Source: Anomaloglossus baeobatrachus (lineage: Eukaryota > Chordata > Amphibia > Anura > Aromobatidae). From it: a DNA stretch of 64,000 nucleotides. Below the pieces are notes generated by a model. The model was given only the letters and a program-made list of their open reading frames with translations, did not search any database and was not told the origin of the DNA. Position numbers and translations under genes: made by a program. Below, piece by piece: positions 11,356-22,444 of this stretch (position 1 is the first letter of the stretch; every line of letters starts with the position of its first letter). Location: contig NC_134355.1 of NCBI RefSeq assembly GCF_048569485.1, positions 394,791,422 through 394,855,421 on the forward strand, written 5' to 3'.

Positions 11356-12856
11356 ACAGCAGAATGGAGTATGTTATGTAGGAAGCATGCTTAGGATGTT
11401 TTGTTGCATAAGTGATGTCGCCATCTAGTGGACGGTTATTGTAATATGCATAAGTTATAAGATAAGTTCACCAGTAACTGACTGCAGGGCAAGAAACAGT
11501 TAAGCTGTGGGATTAGCCCACAGAGGGAGGAGCAAGTCCCAAGAAAAAGGACAGGCTCCGCCTTAGAATTCAAATAGGGTTTTTGACGAAAGAAGAGAGT
11601 GGAGTGCTGGCTGGGTGAGAAGGCTTCTTGTATTGCCAAAACTACCTTCTGAAGGTCTGGAGCTGACAGCTCATGACTGATGGCTGTGCTGAGTATCAGT
11701 TACCTCCTACAGAGTTTACAGAGGTGCAGCCTGGTTGTGGGAAGAGGGAATGGGGATAGAACCGCAGGCCAAAGTCAGGAGGACTGGAGTAAAAAAGGAC
11801 AAGATGAAAAGGAAGCTGCATCAGCTGGAAGTGACAAGAGTTATAGGAGAGGAGATACCCCAAGGAGGAATATCAATACTCTTCATTGCATATGATTGTT
11901 GGAAAAGAACATTATTACGAGTAAACAAAGTTGTTTTGGAAAATTCCTGGTGTTTCGTGTTTCCTGTGGAGGCTAAAGAAATGGAGACCAAAGGATCGGC
12001 TGCAGATGACGGAGTATGAGTGAGGGAACTGCAGCACACTCACTACAGCACATGTACTCAGGAACACATTTTCAATGTCATGTGCCAGGGCGTTGGGGTG
12101 CAATGACGACTACCACCCTCTGGCACTTTACAAATTCTCACTCATTTGATGTTAAATTTTTATGACAGAGCCTTAGTTCTTACTTAATATTGTGGAAAAA
12201 TAGCCGCTTTTTATGTCTCTTATTTCAATACTATGTTTGTCTATCTCACCGGATTTATACTCCAGTGAATCAACCTACAGCTCCCATCAAGCTTGTCTCT
12301 CGGAATTTCTGACAGCAAATACAGTAACAAAGAAGTTCTGTGATTTGTGCCAGAACCCACTACATATATATTTTATTTAAACTGGATAACTCAAAGGCAT
12401 AACTTGACCAAGAGGATCTGATGTATTCTTAGCCCTAGTAATATTTTATTTCTCCCATCTTCAGTAATATGTTCACTTGACATCCGTTAAACCTGATTTG
12501 TGCTTCATAAATCTGGAAAACTTTATTTCCTTTTCTTAGTATAATGATAGAAAAGATCTTAAATATACATAATCCTTACCATTTTAGTAGAGATGTAAAC
12601 GTGATGTTCATCTTTACCAAGTGCATGTAATGTGTTTTTAAACTTGTATATATTGATACAAACCTGATTAATTAATTAATTACTGAATTCACTAACATAT
12701 TTATTCTTTTGGACATTACATACCAAGGATTTCATTTCACTGCATCATTTCAATAGCTTTTTTTTATTTTTATATCGGAATGATTTAGCGGTATATATTA
12801 TGTAGTGAGAAGATTTAATCAATTTTTTAAGGGCAAAATGAAAAAGATATAAATAT
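11356..12856. other. Unassigned stretch with a CTCF-like motif
   Basis: No gene is supported. 11370-12110 has an LTR-like or UTR-like look (mixed composition, 'gccatctagtgg'), but no ends could be fixed. 12110-12856 is AT-rich and looks unique. The reverse strand at 11417-11432 reads 'tccactagatggcgac', close to the vertebrate CTCF core. Confidence 0.35.
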
Positions 12857-12858
12857 AT

Positions 12859-12859
12859 A

Positions 12860-12921
<62 letters not shown>
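12859..12921. repeat. (TA)n microsatellite, left of the Tc1-like element
   Basis: About 63 bp of TA repeat runs directly into the left end of the transposon. The matching stretch at 14544-14597 is the other half of the microsatellite it inserted into. Confidence 0.9.
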
Positions 12922-12923
<2 letters not shown>

Positions 12924-14539
12924 CAGACCAAAAGTTTGGACACAACTCATTCAAAGAGTTTTCTTTATTTTCATGACTCTTAAAATTGTAGATTCACATT
13001 GAAGGCATCAAAACTATGAATTAACACATGTGGAATGCAATACTTAACAAAAAAGTGTGAAACAACTAAAAATATGTCTTATATTCTAGGTTCTTCAAAG
13101 TAGCCACCTTATGTTTTGATTACTGCTTTGCACACTCTTGGCATTCTCTTGATTAGCTTCAAGAGGTAGTCACCCAAAAAGGTTTTCCCTTCACAGGTGT
13201 GCCCTGTCAGGTTTAATAAGAGGGATGTTTGCCTTATAAATGGGGTTGGGACCATCAGTTGTGTTGTGCAGAAGTCTGGTGGATACACAGCTGATAGTCC
13301 TACTGAATAGACTGTTAGAATTTGTATTATGGCAAGAAAAAAACAGCCAAGTAAAGAAAAACAAGTGGCCATCATTACTTTAAGAAATGAAGGTCAGTCA
13401 GTCCGAAAAATTGGGAAAACTTTGAAAGTGTCCCCAAGTGCAGTGGCAAAAACCATCAAACGCTACAAAGAAACTGGCTCACATGAGGACCGCCCCAGGA
13501 AAGGAAGACCAAGAGGCACCTCTGTTGCGAAGGATAAATTTATCCGAGTCACCAGCCTCAGAAATCGCAGGTTAACAGCAGCTCAGATTAGAGACCAGGT
13601 CAATGCCACACAGAGTTCTAGTAACAGACACATCTCTAGAACAACTTATAAGAGGAGACTTTGTGCAGCAGCCCTTCATGGTAAAATAGCTGCTAGGAAA
13701 CCACTGCTAAGGACAGGCAACAAGCAGAAGAGACTTGTTTGGGCTAAAGACCACACGGAATGGAGATTAGACCAGTGGAAATCTGTGCTTTGGTCTGATG
13801 AGTCCAAATTTGAGATCTTTGAATCCAACCACCGTGTCTTTGTGCGACACAGAAAAGGTGAACGAATGGACTCTACATGCCTGGTTCCCACCATGAAGCA
13901 TGGAGGAGGAGGTGTGATGGTGTGGGGGTGCTTTGCTGGTGACACTGTTGGGGATTTATTCAAAATTGAAGGCATACTGAACCAGCATGGCTACTACAGC
14001 ATCTTGCAGCGGCATGCTATTCCATCCGGTTTGCGTTTAGTTGGACCATCATTTATTTTACAACAGGACAATGATTCCAAACACACCTCCAGGCTGTGTA
14101 AGGGCTATTTGACTAAGAAGGAGATTGATGGGGTGCTACGCCAGATGACCTGACCTCCACAGTCACCAGACCTGAACCTAATCGAGATGGTTTGGGGTGA
14201 GCAGGACTGCAGAGTGAAGGCAAAAGGGCCAACAAGTGCTAAGCATCTCTGGAAACTCCTTCAAGACTGTTGGAAGACCATTTCTGGTGACTATCTCTTG
14301 AAGCTCATCAAGAGAATGCCAAGAGTGTGCAAAGCAGTAATCAAAGCAAAAGGTGGCTACTTTGAAGAACCTAGAATATAAGACATACTTTCAATTGTTT
14401 CACACTTTTTTGTTAAGTATTTCATTCCACATGTGGTAATTCATAGCTTTCATGCCTTCAATGTGAATCTACAATTTTCAGAGTCATGAAAATAAAGAAA
14501 ACTCTTTGAATGAGAAGTTGTGTCCAAACTTTTGGTCTG
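12924..14539 (+). mobile_element. Tc1/mariner transposon, nearly complete, 1616 bp
   Basis: The element is bounded by TA (12922-12923 and 14540-14541) and by long inverted repeats beginning 'cagaccaaaagtttgga'. The repeats continue for roughly 250-270 bp (about 12924-13195 and 14265-14539). The right one includes the 3' end of the transposase gene, so the left one carries an antisense copy of the transposase C terminus. One transposase gene lies between them. The arms differ by several percent, so it is not brand new. The flanks are TA microsatellite on both sides. Confidence 0.92.
13329..14381 (+). pseudogene. Tc1-like transposase with one in-frame stop (DD38E spacing)
   Basis: This encodes a cut-and-paste transposase of about 350 residues, full length for Tc1-like enzymes. 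The start is the ATG at 13329, giving MARKKQPSKEKQ. Residues 12-45 form the paired-like helix-turn-helix that binds the terminal repeats. A basic GRPR-type motif (RPRKGRPRG, 55-63) follows. Then come the catalytic-core acids D157 (WSDESKF), D247 (QQDND) and E286 (SPDLNLIE). Codon 275 is TGA at 14151-14153, where relatives have tryptophan (QMTWPPQSPD). Downstream the same frame continues without a break to TAA at 14379-14381. The single stop removes the third catalytic residue, so this copy should be inactive unless the stop is read through. There are 38 residues between the second D and E, against 34 in Sleeping Beauty, which suggests the DD38E ('Intruder') branch; that family name is from memory. 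Confidence 0.88.
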
Positions 14540-14541
14540 TA

Positions 14542-14543
<2 letters not shown>

Positions 14544-14597
<54 letters not shown>
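14544..14597. repeat. (TA)n microsatellite, right of the Tc1-like element
   Basis: TA repeat following the right TA target of the transposon, split from 12859-12921 by the insertion. Confidence 0.9.
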
Positions 14598-14601
<4 letters not shown>

Positions 14602-14969
14602 AATGGTTATATCAGACCCGGGAAATATTACTGTATATGTGACCTCTATGTCTCCAGTTTCCATAACCAAGTTTCAGACCCCACAATTGAGTCTCAAAGA
14701 GAAATGTAACCAAGGCTGTAGCATCTGGTTGGACACCAGCTTTATTGGTTTGATCTCTGTTCGCTGTCTTGTACCCAAGGCTGTTAGATTGCACATTGGG
14801 ATTCTTCAGAGAATTGCATTGCAGTCTTCTTTTATGGGACTGTCCCATCATGTATTAAAAGAGACAAAGATCTTCCCAATTTTGGTGTCTAGGGTATAAG
14901 AAATTAAAGCGTTTACGTCTGGAACTCCAATGGTGTGAACAAGGTGCAAGACTCAAAAACATGTAACTA
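14598..14969. other. No recognised feature
   Basis: Unique-looking sequence between the TA microsatellite and the foldback repeat. The open frames run out of the TA repeat and have no domain. Confidence 0.4.
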
Positions 14970-15448
14970 TACAATAGGATAAAGAGTTGCACACTAGTCA
15001 CAATGTATAGGGGAATAATGAAAAGCAAAACTGCTATGGGAATAGTAGAATGAAAAATACAATGATTTATTTTTCATTAGTATGCACTTTCTGTCTGATA
15101 ACCCTGCCCCACCCATAGTCATGTGTCTTATTTCACATTTATAGCTTGGTCCTTTGCTTCACATACAGAGCAAGTTTTTTAACTGCAGGTGAGGTTACAC
15201 ATAGGTTAGGGACCCCAAAAATAGAGATTACCTTGGTGTGGTTTGGGGCTCTTTTGCATTGATCAATACAATGGCTAAACATATCTTATATTTCTATTAT
15301 TCATAACAGTTATGCACATTCCATTTTCAAATTTTTCATTTTTTCAGATAGGTCATTGTATTTTTCATTCTAGTATTCCCATAGCAGTTCTGCTTTTCAT
15401 TATTCTTCTATACATTGTGACTAGTGTGCAACTCTTTATCCTATTGTA
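14970..15448. repeat. Foldback repeat, copy 1 (oldest)
   Basis: Arms of about 96 bp (14970-15065 and 15353-15448) are inverted copies, beginning and ending with 'caataggataaagagttgc' or its complement. The spacer contains 'tagggaccccaaaaataga' and 'tttggggctcttttgcattg'. These are diverged versions of blocks in the foldback copies at 31.4 and 36.0 kb. It has no coding capacity. Confidence 0.6.
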
Positions 15449-15449
15449 G

Positions 15450-15606
15450 GGAATAAGAGAAACATAGCTAAACTAAAGCAGGTGCAGAGAACAGCGACCA
15501 GTGTTATTAAGGGAATGGGTGGACTGCAATAGCAAGACAGCTTTTCAAATTTGGGGTTATTCAATTAGGAAAAACAAAGGCTTGGGGTCGATCTTATTAC
15601 AATATA
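15450..15606 (+). mobile_element. LINE reverse-transcriptase C-terminal scrap
   Basis: The + strand reads roughly KLKQVQRTATSVIKGMGGLQ and then DLITIYKY, with two in-frame stops between. This resembles the conserved tail 'KLEKVQRRATRMIRGL...GDLIAVYKY' of CR1/L2-type LINE ORF2 proteins. Only about 50 codons remain and no 3' end is seen. It is old and inactive. Confidence 0.5.
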
Positions 15607-15614
15607 CAAATATA

Positions 15615-16075
15615 CTGAACAAAAACATAAATGCAACACTTTTGGTTTTGCTCCAATTTTTCATGAGCTGAACGCAAAGATGTACGGTAAGACTTTTTCT
15701 ATGTACAAAAGGCCTTTTTTGTCAAATATTGTTCATAGATTTGTTTAAATCTGTATTAGTGAGCACTTCTCGTTTGTGGAGATAATCCATCCACCTCACA
15801 GGTGTGACATATCAAGATGCTGATTAAACAGTATGATTATTACACAGGTGTGCCTTGTGCTGACTACAACAAAAGACCACTCTAAACTAGACCACTCTAA
15901 ACCACTCATAAGCAGTTTTATGACACGGCACAATGCCACAGATGTAACAAATTTTAAGAGAGTGTGCAATTGGCATGCTGATTGCAGGAATATTCACCAG
16001 AGCTGTTGACCATGAATTGAATATTCATTTCTCTACCATATGCCATCTCCAAAGGCGTTACAGAGAGTTTGACAG
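15615..16075 (+). mobile_element. Left part of a second Tc1-like element
   Basis: It starts after TA (15613-15614) with 'ctgaacaaaaacataaatg', the end of a Tc1-like family common in fish and frogs. The ATG at 15933 begins a transposase start with an early stop (fifth codon), continuing as ...GMLIAGIFTRAVDHELN and ...HFSTICHLQRRYREFDS. That is the helix-turn-helix region. Homology stops abruptly at 16075, where the LTR of the chromovirus fossil begins; the rest was not found. Confidence 0.7.
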
Positions 16076-16799
16076 TGCAACACCAGTACCACCATCCCCG
16101 CGCTGTCCTGCTCCCTGCCCCCGCAGGTACACTGCCACACTCACCTTCCTGGCCACCAAGCAATGGCTGCTCCATCTTCGGTCCCTACTGCTGTCTCCCA
16201 GGGCCTGCACACTGTGCACAGGCCTCCTGGGAATGCCTGTAGGGTACTCATGGACATGCCCTTTCTCTGACCCGGAAGTGCCTCTAAGCTCAGCTGAGAG
16301 GCATCAGGTATTTAAGGAATCTTCCTGTTAAGGGAGGTGCCTGGACAATGAGCTCTATATGTTGCTAGCTCTCAGGTCCCTTTGTGTGCTGTTACTATGC
16401 TGTGTGCTGTTGCTGATTCCTAAATGTGTTTTAGTACATGACAAGTCCGCTGCTGCTGCAACTATCCATGCCGGCCGCTTCCTTGACGTACACTGCCACT
16501 ATTGCAAGTATTCACTCTAGCCGCTTACTACAATATCTGCTGTTGCTGCTTCAAATATCCCCATCAGCTGCTGCTACTGAATTAATCCATCCCAGCCAAA
16601 TCCACAACACCGGCTGCTGCTTCTACAGTACTGTAAGAGACTGTCAATGTTCATACCCCTGGGGCCAGTTGTTGCAGCATCAGACTTCCTGAGTGGCACC
16701 CGGTCTTAAACCTGCAGTTCAACCACCTCATCATGAGAGGTTCTGTGTGCTGTGGCCCAGTGGGTCCGCTAATCCTTTGCTCACCCAGTGAGTATTTCA
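16076..16799 (+). repeat. 5' LTR of the chromovirus fossil
   Basis: It aligns with 19603-20290 over shared blocks such as 'aatgagctctatatgttgct' / 'aatgagtcagatatattact' and the ending 'cccagtgagtatttca' / 'cccagtgagcataaca'. A TATA-like 'gtatttaagg' lies at about 16310. Confidence 0.6.
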
Positions 16800-18139
16800 G
16801 TTTGGCCAGCCCTTGGATCCCACTGGCTTCAGTGTTGCTCCTTTCATCATTCTACAGCAAGAGGTGGTCCGTCAATGTGAGCAACAGGATTGGATGCTGA
16901 CTCATCTTCGGTCACTGGATAACTGCTTTCAAGCCATGTCCCCATTGAACGCGGTAGCGGCTGCAGTTCCTACTCCACCAACAAATCTGGTTCCATGTTC
17001 TGATCTTTGTCTGTTGTCTCCTCCATGGTTTGATGGTGATGCCTTATTGTGCATAAATTAGTACTCCCTGTACTTTGAGCTGTTGTCACATCTGTTCTCT
17101 TCAGATTGGACCAAAGTGGCATTTATGATGTTGCACCTGAGTGGCGAAGCCCTGGCTTGGATCAACTCAACCCACTGTGAGAGAGAAATGATCCAATCAT
17201 CCAGAAATTGCCAGCCTTCTTGAAGAAGTTCTGCAAGCTATTTGATGAGCTGTGTTGAGTTTCTTGGCTGCATCCTTGCTGCTCAGACTCCACTAAGGGA
17301 TCCACAACTTAGGTCAATATGCCATCCAGTTCCGCACCCTGTCCTCCGAACTGGGCTGGAATAAAGAAGCACAGGTGGCTATCTTCTGGGAAGGAATGCC
17401 TGAAAGAATAAAGGATGAGCTGGCGGATCGGGATTTGCCATCTTCTCTGGATGACCTAGTATCACTGGCTATCCACATCGACCTTTGGTTCCAAGAACGA
17501 TCCAGAACGACGAACCGGGAGAAGAGGTTATTGCACTTGGCTAATTCATTCCAGAGGCTCATCATGCCACTACTTCTAGCTTCCACTGCTTCCTCCAAGC
17601 ACGTGGAGGTGGACCAAGTGCATCTGGTGACTCGCCGCCGTGAGATCCATCTTACCAGTGACAAGTTCTTCTACTGTGGAAGTCCAACACACCTGATTTG
17701 CTTCTGCCTGAAGAAGCCATGAAATTGTCCAGCCTAGAGCTGGTAGGAAAGGCCACCCTAGGTGAGAGCAAGTCCTCTCCACCCCTGCATATTACACCCT
17801 TCAAATTACTATGTCCGTGACAAGTGGAGACACCTGATTCTCCAAAACGGTCTTACTGGACTCTGGTTCCATTGGGAATTTAATTCAACAGGCCATTGTG
17901 GATCAATATCAGATTTCCATTTTTCAACTGCAAACTCCCATTGCTGTGTCATCTGTTGATGGAAGGCCTCTATCCAAGGCTGTCCAGTTCATCACAGAGC
18001 AAGTTGTCCTTTGGGTGGGAATGCTGCATACAGAAAAAATCCCTTTCCACATGTTACCAGGAATGTGGATCATCATCTACAATAAATGATTGACTGCTGT
18101 GGTTGCCAACAAGGGTTTTGCAACCCAGTATTAAGTCTT

Positions 18140-18351
18140 GTTTGCAAAAGGGATCAAATAATTAATTCTCTCTGCAAAATCCAAATAAATTTATATAATT
18201 TATACCATTTGATTTTCTGGATTTTATTTTTGATATTCTATCTCTCACTGTTAAAATTAACCTATCCTTAAAATAATAGACTGTTCATGTCTTTGTCAGT
18301 GGGCAAACTAACAAAATCAGCAAGGAATCAAATAATTATTTCCTTCACTAT
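18140..18351. mobile_element. Short Tc1/mariner-like fragment inside the fossil
   Basis: The right end reads 'caaataattatttccttcac' before TA, matching the widespread end 'gatcaaatacttatttcctc'. A partial inverted counterpart 'gggatcaaataattaattc' lies near 18150. It interrupts the pol remains and is non-coding. Confidence 0.5.
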
Positions 18352-19602
18352 ATTTCAAGTCCCTCCCAGTAAGACATTCATTGCTAAAGCAGACAGGAAG
18401 CAAATTCTTCAGTTGGGTCATTCCTCCAAGCTGGCTGGTAATGCAGGACAGAAGAACTTCTTTCAGCTGATCTCTCGCCATTATTGGTGGCCAACGTTGT
18501 GACAAGATGTTCTGGAGTTTGTTTCGGCCTGTCCCTCACGTGCCCAGAACAAGACCCCAAAGAAGCTTCCTGCTGGGCAACTGCTTCCTCTGTGCATGCC
18601 ATCTACTCCTTGGCAACATATTTTGATGGACTTTATCAATGATCTGCCAAAGTCCTCTGGTTGCACCGCCATCTGATTGGTAGTAGACATGGTTTTCTTA
18701 AATGGCCCATTTCACACTGCTGACTAGAATGCTTTCTGCGCCAGTGCTCGCTGAGCACTTCGTCCAGCACATTTTCCAGCTGCATGGTCTACCACTCCAC
18801 ATTATATCTGATAGAGATGTCCAGTTTATGGTTTAGTTCTGGAGGGTAACCTGTAAGCTACTGGATGTCATCTTCGACATCTCGCACATCCGCAATCCAA
18901 CCGCCAAGTGGAATGGGTGAATCAGATTCTGACGAATGTCCTGAGGCACTTTGTCAATGAGCACCATAGCGACTGGGTCAAGTTCCTTCTTTGAGGGGAG
19001 TTCTCATCACGTGAGTGAATCCTTGGCCAAGTCTCCATTTCACATAGTGTATGGACAGCAACAAAGAATCCCGTTCCCAGTGGCACTCACCTACGGCAAT
19101 CCTACGGCCGATTCCCTTGTCAACCCATTCTCTGACATGTTTGCAGAAACCCAGTCCTCCCTAAAGCAGTCCTCCATCCATATGAAGAGGCACATGGACA
19201 AGATATGCCTATATCCTCCTTCGTTCTGGCCCAGAGACATAGTTTGGCTGTCTTCCAGATATGTCCGTCTAAAGGTGCTCCAGCGGATTAATGAAGTGTC
19301 CTACAAATTGAAGCTCCTGGCTGCTCTACGTATCTCCAACTTATTCCATATGTCCCTCCTCAAACCTGTCATCCTGAGCCGTTACCACAGGGTTCCTGGT
19401 ACTTCTCCTCCTCCAGTCAGTGATGAAGGCACCTTTGAGGTAAAAGCCATCTTTGCTGTTAAAATGTCAGAGGTAAAACCTACTACCTGCTGGACTGGAA
19501 GGGGTTTGGCCCTGAGGAGAGGTCATGGGAGCTAAGGGAGAATATTAATACCCCTCATCTCCTTAAGAGATTCCTGGAAAATGGAGAGTGTAAGGAGGGT
19601 AA

Positions 19603-20290
19603 TTTAACATCCATACCAGCATCCCCATGCTGATCTGCCCACCTCCTCTGGGAGGGACGTCGGTTCTCTCACCTGGCCGGAAGCCCTGCGGTGGCTGCCC
19701 TGTCCCTGGTCCATGCTGCTGGCTCCCAGAGCCTCTGTACACCTTACAAGCTTCCTGGATCCAGGTACGCTGACCTGGAAGTACTTCTTAGGACAGCTGA
19801 GAGGCTACAGGTATATAAAGTTCCTCCTCCTTATGGGAAGTGCCTGGGCAATGAGTCAGATATATTACTAGTTGTTAGGTCCTATAGCACTCTTGCTGCT
19901 GTCGTCGCTGCTGTTGTAGTGTGCTATATTCTGCTGCTGATCTGCATCTGTATTTCAGTGTGCTGCTGTTATCCCAAGTTTACCATTGCTGCTACAAGCT
20001 GTCACGCCGGCCGCCTACCACGATACCTGATGCCACAGGTTTCCTCACCGACCGCTGCTACTGCACCCTTCCATCCATCCCAGCTGAAACCTCTACACCT
20101 GCTGCCGCTATTACCATCAGAGACTGTCCTTCCCGAGTGACACCTGGTCTCACACCTGCACAGTAACACCCTTACCATTAGAGGCTCTGGTGAAAACCAG
20201 GTGTGCTTCCAAAGTCAAGCCCCTTAGGGTTTTTTGTGTGGTGTGGCCAAGTGGGTCTACTAATTCCTTGCTCGCCCAGTGAGCATAACA
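19603..20290 (+). repeat. 3' LTR of the chromovirus fossil
   Basis: It ends 'gtgagcataaca' exactly like the LTRs of the young element and contains 'ggtatataaagttcc', a TATA box, at about 19810. It is followed directly by the pol remnant of another chromovirus. Confidence 0.65.
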
Positions 20291-21513
20291 ATAACTATAT
20301 CTTTCTGAAGATTCCATCTAACAAACTGGGTCTTTGCTACATCGTACCCTTTGAAGTCATCAGTAGCATCAACAATGTCTCCTACAAGCTGAAGCTCCCT
20401 GCCTTGCTTTGTATTCCTAATTCTTTCCACATGTCTTTCCTCATGTCTTTCCTCAAACCTGAGATTCTGAGCCACTTCTTCAAGGACTCCACTACCTTAC
20501 CTTTGCAAGAAAGCTCAGGGAATGTCTTCAAGGTAAAAAAACATCATAGCCATAAAGAAGATTAAACGTAGGACCTTATTCTAGATTGACTAGAACGGTT
20601 TTTAGTCCTGAAGAGAGATAGTGGGAGCTCAGAGAGAATACTGAAATACCTCTTCTTCTGAAGACATTCCTTAGGGGAGTACTGTAATGCTCCATTCAGC
20701 AAGGTCAATGACACAATCACTGTTCTGGCCAAGAAATGGCTTCTATTCTGGTCAATGCCGAATATCTCTGCTTTCAGGTCCTGCACACGCCACACAGATC
20801 GCCTGTGTGCATGCTAAGGTCATGATCACACGCACTCCCTGCCTCTTAAAGGGGCAGTGCATGCACTCTGTGAATGTCCCCAGCCAATGGCTGGAGGAGA
20901 GTAGGTACTTAGGGCACCCTCTTCTATTGGGAGATGACTGAGCCATGTGTACGTTCAGTCTCCTGCATGTTTGCTAGTTGTTAGATCCTGACTATCTGTG
21001 CTTATCTTGTGTGCGCTAATTGGTCTTCCAGGAAGCAGTACCTGCCCAGTGTTCCCGATCCCGTGCTCCTGAACCTGTACTTGTCTGGTGTTCCAGCTGT
21101 ACTGCCAGTACTTCCCTACCAGTAGCTTCCTGTTGTCCTGCCAGTATCTACCATTTGAGCTGTTCCTGCTGTTCTACCAGTACCTGCCGACTAATCAGTT
21201 CCTGCCATCCTGCCTGTCCCAGCTGACCTTTTAGTAGCTGCCGACCAGTCAGTTCTTGCCATCCTGCTCTAGTACCTCCTGTCCAGCCTGTCACCCCAGG
21301 CCTGTCCACGCACCTGTCTTGTTGTGACCAATGGGGTCAGCTGTTACTACCACGGACTGCCTGGAATGGTACTTGATGTCTATCAGTCTACCAGCAGTAA
21401 AGTCCAACCTCACCATCAGAGGCTCCTGTGAACACCTTGTAGGCACTTATTCACGCTCCTCCGAGGTAAGCAAGGGCCCGTAGTGCAGTGAGCTTACACC
21501 TGTGTGCATGACA
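20291..21513 (+). mobile_element. 3' end of another chromovirus fossil (pol tail plus LTR)
   Basis: 20291-20680 encodes remains of the integrase C-terminal region; the phrases NNVSYKLKLPALLCIPNSFH and FLKPEIL match the GPY/F-type tail. An LTR of about 831 bp follows, 20683-21513, starting 'tgtaatgctccattcagc' and ending 'gtgtgcatgaca'. This LTR differs from those at 16076 and 23681, so it is a separate family. The 5' part is absent. It is broken, with several breaks, and old. Confidence 0.65.
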
Positions 21514-22444
21514 GTCACCTTTATTCTAGTTTACATTTATGAAGGTAGGGGACCAGGTAAATTTGGTTTGGAAATTCATGCATCTGTTATAACAGTATTA
21601 ACGTTTCTATATTGTATTGTATACAGTACGTTATGTTATCCCCTAGCAATATAAGCAGATATCTACAAAGAGCGTGCAGGGGAAGATTGAACCTTTTCAC
21701 AGCGCTGAGATGACCAAAAAAATCAGGGTAAATTTAAAAGTACATGAGTAATTATCTACTTTAACATCATTTATTAATATCTAGCGGTTTATTGCTAAAC
21801 AAATTACAGAATGTTATAGAAAGTCTTCTTTCATCAAAGAAAGGAAAAAAATATGGTTGTAATTGTCCTTTATTAGGTCAAGATTTTAATTCAGTGAAAC
21901 CGCAGATTTAGCATATATAATCAGGACTGAAATAACCCATGAAAAGCAGCAACTGTTTTACTTTGCAGTCAACATGTGACACCATGGGGCAGCTGGATTA
22001 TTGGAACCAAGAAAAGCACTGGATAAAAGATCTTCTGTATGAAAAAGTCTGACAACTGGTTTACTCACATGAATCACTGTCATTGCATTAGTCTCATAGC
22101 GTGTAGTCACAACGTCACTTTACATGACGCATAACGTTCCTCCGCATTCAGTGATCAAGAGGTCACTTACTCAAAGCTATTATTAATTGTTTGCTATCAA
22201 ACAAAACTTTACAATGCTAGGAAGAACTTATCAGATACATGACTATGTGTGTCTGACAAGTGGCTCCTGTGTACGGTGATTATTATCCTCCTAGAGTAGT
22301 AAAAACTGTCATAGAGATACATATATGTCATGGAGATACATGATATAATTTAGAAACCATGCTACAATAGTGAATACAGTGAGCACAAAGCAGTCATAAT
22401 GGATATTAAAATGCCATTTCAGAAGGGCCTTTTTGGTTGCATGT
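21514..22444. other. No recognised feature
   Basis: AT-rich sequence with no gene or repeat that I can name. The short direct repeat 'agatacat(g/a)' near 22316-22342 is the only local structure noticed. Confidence 0.4.

Larger units (their letters stand above)
16076..20290 (+). mobile_element. Fossil Ty3 chromovirus (sushi-like), broken
   Basis: It has two related LTRs (16076-16799 and 19603-20290) around gag- and pol-derived sequence in the same order as the young element at 23681. Recognisable pieces are a gag capsid region (about 17080-17720, ending in a zinc knuckle), protease-region sequence (about 17770-18090), integrase (about 18360-19010) and a GPY-type integrase tail (about 19020-19560). 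Much of reverse transcriptase and RNase H is missing. It is broken, with many breaks. The LTRs differ strongly, so it is old. A Tc1-like fragment is inserted at about 18140-18351. The left end interrupts a Tc1-like element. Confidence 0.75.
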
